DNA of 10,865 nucleotides from Anaerolineales bacterium UBA4823 (GTDB taxonomy: Bacteria; Chloroflexota; Anaerolineae; Anaerolineales; UBA4823), in the NCBI GenBank assembly GCA_002402275.1, contig DHFN01000150.1, positions 1 through 10,865 of the forward strand, given 5' to 3'. Below are positions 6,719 to 10,865 of the stretch, in pieces; within the stretch, counting starts at the first letter, position 1; each line of letters starts with the position of its first letter. A model generated the notes under the pieces. The model saw only the letters and a program-made list of their open reading frames with translations, was not told the DNA's origin and did no database searches. Both the position numbers and the translations under genes were made by a program.

Positions 6719-8869
6719 ATGGATGTTAAGGACGAACGGTTTGATAAGTTAATCGAAGAGGGGCATGCAGCAACCTGGGATCAAGATTGGGACCTGGCTA
6801 TTGATTGTTATCAAAAAGCATTAGAGATCAATCAAGAAAAAGCCTCGTTATGGGTTGCTTTAGGTTATGCTTATTCCGCTCTAGAACGTACGGAAGATGC
6901 TTTAAAAGCCTATTCCAACGCCATGAAACTGGATCCAAAAGATCCAATCCCCGCAGAGCGTATGGCACAGATTGCGATGCAGATGGGATTTGCTGCTCAA
7001 GCAGCAAGTTTTTCCATTCGTGCTGGCGAACTACACCTTAAAAATCACAACCTTCAAAAAGCCATAGAAAATTGGTCATTTGCTGAAAAATGCAACCCAA
7101 AAGATTTGCAGCCGCATACTTTATTGGCAAAAGTTTATGAGAAAACTAATCAGCTCGATCAAGCTGCCAAGGAATTAATCATTTTGGCTGCCTTAGCTCA
7201 ACAACAAGGTGACTTAGACAAAGTAGAGGAAGGGCTTTCCCATGCTGAACAACTTTGCCCAGAAAACATAGAGGTGCAGAAGGCGAGGAGTATCTTTACA
7301 AGCGGTAAAACTATATCTGTTCCAAGCCCAGAAAAAAACCCACCTCCCTCGATCAAACCAATTCAATCAGGTACTAGAAAAAGAAATCTTGAAAGAGACA
7401 CAGATTTGGTTGGAAAAGCTCACCAAACTGCCCTCAGTCAAATGGCAGAAGGCTTTTTTGAGGGGAATGATTCAAATGAGAATGGTGTAGAGCCAAAAAA
7501 GACTTTGAGTTCATGGATGAATGGGGCAAAGGGAATTTTTAATCGTCAGGTTGATTTAACCAAAATAAAGCAGAGTGTTGGAAATTATTTGGAAAAGATG
7601 AAGGATAATGATTTGGAGCATGCGATTCAAGATCTGGAAGATGCGATCCAGGCTGGGTTGAACCACCCCGCAGCTCAATTTGAATTAGGTTATGGCTATT
7701 ACCGGCAGGGGAAGTATGAGCTGGTTGAAAAAGCTCTAACCCCTTTACTCAAAGAATCAGATTATCAAATTTCCAGTTATTTATTAATAGGAGACTCGTT
7801 TTTCAAAAAAGAAAAAAACCTTGAAGCGGCAAAAGCATTTTATCTAGCTTTAATGAGAACCGATTTAATGTTATATCCAAAAGACCGACAAAAAGAATTA
7901 GAAAAAGCCTATGCTCCATATTTAGATACACTCAACCATCCACAGGATGAAGAAAGCCTTAGGAAAATTTGCAACGAAATTGGAAACATTTTATTCAGCC
8001 GAGATTGGAAAAAAAGGATCAAACAAATTCGTGAGCAATTGAATGCCCAGCATCCTCAAGAAGAAGGACTACCGATTGGTAGTTTGTTTGCTGAATCGGG
8101 TGGATTGAATGCCGTCACAATCATGTCTTCCATCCAGACTCTTGCAAAAGAAGGTAAACAACGAACAGCCACAGAAGAATTACTTTATACATTACAGTTT
8201 ATGCCCACTTATTTACCTCTGCATATCTTATTAGGAGATTTATTATTAGAGCAAGGGCAAACTGAAGATGCTTTCAATAAGTTTTACATTGTGGCAAAAA
8301 CTTATGAAATACGTGGAGAAAAGGAAAAAGCCTTGGAAATCTATCGGCGCTTGACGGATATGTCGCCTATGAACACCGTCGTTCGGCAAAAATTAATTGA
8401 TTTGTTGAGTGAAACCGGAAATGTGAACGAGTGTTTTCAGGAACACCTCGATTTGGCAGAGGCATTCTATACTTTAGCAGATTTACGCCAAGCTCGTGAA
8501 ACTTACCAAAAAGCTTACCAATATGTGTTGGATAATCATCTAGGGGAAAAAATGCAGGTGATGGTTTTGCATTTGATCGGGGACCTAGATATTCAGAACT
8601 TAGATTGGAAGTTAGCCCGAGATCTCTATCAGCAAATTCGACAGTTAGACCCGAATGATGAAAAAGCACGCATTTTGTCCATAGAATTGAGTTACCGTTT
8701 GCACGATAAGGTTCAAGCATTAAAGGAATTAGATACATATTTGGATTATTTAGAGCAAAATAATAAATTAGCCCACGCCCAGGATTTTATGAAGCAATTT
8801 GAATTGGATTATCCTGATTGGAAAGATTTAAACACCAGAACGATGCGGCTTGCCAATAAGAGGCAATAA
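6719..8869 (+). CDS. Cytoplasmic TPR-repeat protein
   Basis: A 716-residue protein built mainly from tetratricopeptide repeats, helical hairpins that act as protein-interaction scaffolds. The N-terminal cluster (about 5-185) has clear units such as WDLAIDCYQKALEIN (24-38) and LWVALGYAYSALERTEDALKAYSNAMKLDP (44-73). Residues about 196-265 are a Pro/Ser/charged, probably disordered linker. A second, more divergent cluster runs from about 295 to 700, with units near 298-345, 498-550, 575-605 and 615-645. There is no signal peptide, membrane segment or catalytic domain. It follows polA by 44 bases on the same strand and is probably read from the same mRNA, but its partner cannot be named. It ends 31 bases from a convergent gene with no clear terminator between them. 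A conserved role with DNA polymerase I is possible but unproven. Confidence 0.88.
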   Translation: MDVKDERFDKLIEEGHAATWDQDWDLAIDCYQKALEINQEKASLWVALGYAYSALERTEDALKAYSNAMKLDPKDPIPAERMAQIAMQMGFAAQAASFSIRAGELHLKNHNLQKAIENWSFAEKCNPKDLQPHTLLAKVYEKTNQLDQAAKELIILAALAQQQGDLDKVEEGLSHAEQLCPENIEVQKARSIFTSGKTISVPSPEKNPPPSIKPIQSGTRKRNLERDTDLVGKAHQTALSQMAEGFFEGNDSNENGVEPKKTLSSWMNGAKGIFNRQVDLTKIKQSVGNYLEKMKDNDLEHAIQDLEDAIQAGLNHPAAQFELGYGYYRQGKYELVEKALTPLLKESDYQISSYLLIGDSFFKKEKNLEAAKAFYLALMRTDLMLYPKDRQKELEKAYAPYLDTLNHPQDEESLRKICNEIGNILFSRDWKKRIKQIREQLNAQHPQEEGLPIGSLFAESGGLNAVTIMSSIQTLAKEGKQRTATEELLYTLQFMPTYLPLHILLGDLLLEQGQTEDAFNKFYIVAKTYEIRGEKEKALEIYRRLTDMSPMNTVVRQKLIDLLSETGNVNECFQEHLDLAEAFYTLADLRQARETYQKAYQYVLDNHLGEKMQVMVLHLIGDLDIQNLDWKLARDLYQQIRQLDPNDEKARILSIELSYRLHDKVQALKELDTYLDYLEQNNKLAHAQDFMKQFELDYPDWKDLNTRTMRLANKRQ

Positions 8870-8900
8870 GAGGGTTAAATATAAAGGATCAGGATTGTGG

Positions 8901-9884
8901 CTATTTCCAAATGCGATAAGAAGTGACGGATTGTGCCGAATAGGGATCATAGCGGGCTTCGATTTTTATTACGACCAATCCGATCTCTGAAGATTGGAAA
9001 TTGAAACTAAATTTTGCCAAGCCTTTATTGTCAGTTGAAAGAGGGAATGGGGCGGGGATTTGTTGACCATCAGGGAGGTTGATCATTGCCCCTACCAATG
9101 CGTTAGTGACCGGGAATTTATTTTGATCCTGAACAATTGCATAAACAGTCTGAAGCCCAGATTGAGAAGTGACTGCTTTATCAATGAAGCCTCGAACTTG
9201 CAAGCCACGAATGATCTGTGGAGCATTATTTCCGGGCATCACCGGTGCTAATAAGCGTTTGTCTTCACTTGCTAACTCAAAATAACGCTCTCCCAAGTTG
9301 GAAATTTTGACCTTTTGATTATCAGGACTATTCCCATGCCATTCAAAGCGGCCCAATTGAAAATACTGAACGATGAAACCATCTTGGGTTTCGAGGTTTG
9401 AAATGGGGTAACCGAAAACTCTTACCCCCCCCAATCGATTAAATGTATCTAAAAAGCTGTAACAAACCGAATAACCGGTCTCAACAAAGTTCTTACAACC
9501 CGATAAGGGGGTAGTGATATTTAATGGAATGCCCGGTTGATAGGTATGGATTAACTCGCCTAGTGGGGTAATCTTAATCCGTAGTTCGGGAGGATTTTCA
9601 GGGTAAAGCTCAAAACGCGCATTTACAAAATATTGGGTCAAACGTTTGGAAGAAGGAGAATAAAATGCTTCTGTGATCGGTGATCCGTAAATAAATTCGG
9701 GGTTGGAGGTTTCATTGTATTTGGTTAAGAAATCCCCTCCCAGAAAGTGGCCTGTTTCCGGAAAATAACGGGGAAGATCTGCTGCACCAGCTGGCTTCGG
9801 ACAAAATAATAAAACCAAAAGGCTAATTGGCAAAAGGATCAAGCATGTGCGGAAAAAAACATTTGGGTAAAATCTTTTTTCCAT
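8901..9884 (-). CDS. Secreted two-repeat protein, Chloroflexota type
   Basis: A 327-residue exported protein of unknown function. A basic start and hydrophobic core (about 11-28) end in a likely signal-peptidase site near AGA-AD (34-36). Two copies of one module follow. Copy 1 (about 39-112) has YFPETGHFLGGDF, YGSPITEAF and QYFVNARFELYPE. Copy 2 (about 130-203) has NFVETGYSVCYSF, FGYPISNLE and QYFQLGRFEWH. Each ends in a Leu-Gly-Glu turn (PLGEL, NLGERY). Residues about 225-327 look like an Ig-like beta domain (GLQVRGFI, YAIVQDQNKFPVTNALVGA, IEARY). I know this module from extracellular Chloroflexota proteins, where function is generally not established; surface or wall binding is a guess. No SD precedes the ATG, and the promoter places transcription on the start codon itself. 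Cys28 is preceded by Phe, so this is not a good lipobox. Confidence 0.85.
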   Translation of the reverse strand: MEKRFYPNVFFRTCLILLPISLLVLLFCPKPAGAADLPRYFPETGHFLGGDFLTKYNETSNPEFIYGSPITEAFYSPSSKRLTQYFVNARFELYPENPPELRIKITPLGELIHTYQPGIPLNITTPLSGCKNFVETGYSVCYSFLDTFNRLGGVRVFGYPISNLETQDGFIVQYFQLGRFEWHGNSPDNQKVKISNLGERYFELASEDKRLLAPVMPGNNAPQIIRGLQVRGFIDKAVTSQSGLQTVYAIVQDQNKFPVTNALVGAMINLPDGQQIPAPFPLSTDNKGLAKFSFNFQSSEIGLVVIKIEARYDPYSAQSVTSYRIWK

Positions 9885-9890
9885 ATTGCT

Positions 9891-9919
9891 ATTATATACA
9901 AATAATTATGAAAATGCAA
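9891..9919 (-). promoter_or_regulatory. Promoter giving a leaderless mRNA
   Basis: On the minus strand TTGCAT (9919 to 9914), a 17-base spacer and a perfect TATAAT (9896 to 9891). Exactly six bases separate the -10 from the ATG at 9884, so the usual start position coincides with the A of the ATG. No SD exists in between. Position and motif quality together support a leaderless transcript. Confidence 0.65.
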
Positions 9920-9965
9920 TAGTTTTGGCTAAATTCTTGCAACGAAAAGATTTCTTTCAGGATAT

Positions 9966-10664
9966 TCAAGGGCTGGGACGGGGGTAATTGAGCAAGACAG
10001 ACGCAAGAGAGTTCACATCATTCAGGATGAGGTCGGCACCAGATTTGAGTAACTCACCTTTTTCACCAAATCCACTTAATACTCCCACGGTTTGAGCGCC
10101 AGCTCGTTTTCCAGCTATTATATCTACGGTTGTATCCCCGACGATTAAAATATTTTCGGGACGAATCTTTAATTGTTCTGATACCCAGAGGATCGGGTCA
10201 GGATAAGGTTTAGTATGCATACAGGTTGCCGAGCTTGCATAGCAGCATAAATAAGGAATTATCCCCATTTGGTGGATAAATTCCTGGGTAAATTGTTCAC
10301 TCCTGGCGCTGACAATTGCCACAGGGTAAGTTGTGGCTAGTTTCTTGAATGTCACGTCAGCCCCTTCAACCCAACAGGGAGAATGAGTATTGATCTTATG
10401 CCCAATTGGGGATAAATGTTTGCGCAGCCAATTGATTGTTTCATCAATACCGAATCGGTCAATATAGTATAAAAAAGAATTTCCAGGCGATTCAACCAGC
10501 ATAACCATCTTTCTGGAGAATTTTTGAAGATCTAAATGAGGGATAACGAACTTTAGAAAAGCTAAATGCTTGGCGACATTTTCAACCACTTCATTATCGG
10601 TATCTGCTAATGTGCCATCTATATCGAAACAGATTGCTTTTATGATGGAGATATTTAGCGACAT
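9966..10664 (-). CDS. HAD-superfamily phosphatase (Gph-like)
   Basis: A 232-residue cytoplasmic phosphohydrolase of the haloacid dehalogenase superfamily, subfamily I, similar in layout to phosphoglycolate phosphatases and related small-metabolite phosphatases. All four motifs are present: DIDGT with nucleophile Asp14 and acid/base Asp16, motif II Ser119 in IVSAR, motif III Lys152 in KPYPDP, and motif IV GDTTVD with Asp177 and Asp181. The helical cap lies between about 20 and 95. Substrate cannot be read from sequence, so no gene symbol is given. The ATG is the first in its frame after an in-frame stop, and no SD precedes it. The 81-base gap to the secreted-protein gene downstream holds that gene's own promoter, so the two are probably separate transcripts. 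The C terminus ends in Pro-Arg-Pro-Ser-Pro. Confidence 0.92.
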   Translation of the reverse strand: MSLNISIIKAICFDIDGTLADTDNEVVENVAKHLAFLKFVIPHLDLQKFSRKMVMLVESPGNSFLYYIDRFGIDETINWLRKHLSPIGHKINTHSPCWVEGADVTFKKLATTYPVAIVSARSEQFTQEFIHQMGIIPYLCCYASSATCMHTKPYPDPILWVSEQLKIRPENILIVGDTTVDIIAGKRAGAQTVGVLSGFGEKGELLKSGADLILNDVNSLASVLLNYPRPSP

Positions 10665-10673
10665 TTTTTAACC

Positions 10674-10799
10674 ATTAAGGATGATTCACGAAGACAATTT
10701 ATGAGATTAGAAATCATTCTGTAAATCAATTTCCAAAAGATTTCCCTATTGTACACTACTCGATTATTAAATACATAACAAATTGGAATCATCCTTAAT
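10674..10799. repeat. Perfect 14-bp inverted repeat around an AT-rich core
   Basis: ATTAAGGATGATTC (10674-10687) and GAATCATCCTTAAT (10786-10799) are exact reverse complements separated by 98 AT-rich bases with no gene. The left arm ends nine bases before the HAD gene's ATG. The arms could be terminal repeats of a 126-bp miniature element, a paired operator, or a chance match; no convincing target-site duplication flanks them. Confidence 0.6.
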
Positions 10800-10803
10800 C
10801 ATT

Positions 10804-10848
10804 GGGCCGCCCATTAGGAAACCCAGGTGATGTCGAAATGGGCGACCC
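10804..10848 (-). other. GC-rich hairpin segment at the right edge
   Basis: GGGCCGCCCATT (10804-10815) and AATGGGCGACCC (10837-10848) form a 12-bp inverted repeat with one mismatch and a 21-base loop. In minus-strand RNA the mismatch becomes a G-U wobble, so all 12 pairs can form; in plus-strand RNA it is C-A. No T-tract follows on the minus strand. The sequence from here to the window end is clearly richer in GC than the neighbouring AT-rich core. It may be the end of a structured RNA, or of a gene truncated by the window edge. Confidence 0.4.
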
Positions 10849-10865
10849 GTCTTCCCCTATCTTTC

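Noticed and set aside
8850..8866. TTGCC/GGCAA hairpin at the end of the TPR gene
   Set aside because: A 5-bp stem without a T-tract on either strand, mostly within codons; not a credible terminator.
9801..9803. Cys28 of the two-repeat protein as a lipoprotein cysteine
   Set aside because: The preceding residues are Leu-Leu-Phe; a lipobox needs a small residue directly before Cys. A normal signal-peptidase site follows at AGA-AD.
9905..9965. Terminator for the HAD gene in the gap before the secreted-protein gene
   Set aside because: Only an imperfect GAAAGA/TCTTTTC stem and a TGCAA/TTGCA pair with a long loop are present; neither is convincing.

Overview
The window most likely comes from a chromosome of the Chloroflexota, probably Anaerolineae-like. 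Two things suggest this. The secreted protein at 8901-9884 has two copies of an 'F.ETG...G.F......GG...FGYPIS......QYF..ARFE' module that I associate with that phylum. The window also has moderate-to-low GC content with Shine-Dalgarno (SD)-led housekeeping genes. The assignment is inference from recognised families, not from a search. No phage, CRISPR or defence genes are visible, and the content is mostly core bacterial functions with a few unusual local features.

Layout. Positions 1-21 hold the 5' end of a tRNA on the minus strand with its own consensus promoter. An AT-rich gap of more than 500 bp follows and forms the long upstream/leader region of rho (560-1840, transcription terminator Rho). 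Rho is followed after 13 bp by a 60-residue, very acidic protein (1854-2036) with a strong SD, so the two look like one operon. The operon ends in a pair of duplicated hairpins (2040-2124), the second a bidirectional terminator. Converging on it is a minus-strand gene for a secreted, cysteine-rich protein with a C-terminal lytic-transglycosylase-like domain (2123-3742). Divergent from that gene is polA (3873-6674), a full three-domain DNA polymerase I with intact proofreading residues. It is followed by a cytoplasmic TPR protein (6719-8869). The right end is minus-strand: the two-repeat secreted protein (8901-9884), then a HAD-family phosphatase (9966-10664). Upstream of the HAD gene lie a perfect 14-bp inverted repeat and a GC-rich hairpin segment running off the edge.

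How the parts relate. The plus-strand genes (rho, the small acidic gene, polA, TPR) serve the nucleic-acid core or sit in transcription units with it, and each has an SD. The two minus-strand secreted-protein genes lack a usable SD. Their promoters place the transcription start on, or a few bases from, the ATG, which suggests leaderless translation. The HAD gene also lacks an SD. No single new multi-gene system is evident. The best leads are the small acidic rho partner, the leaderless promoters, the duplicated hairpin terminator and the inverted-repeat element near 10.7 kb.
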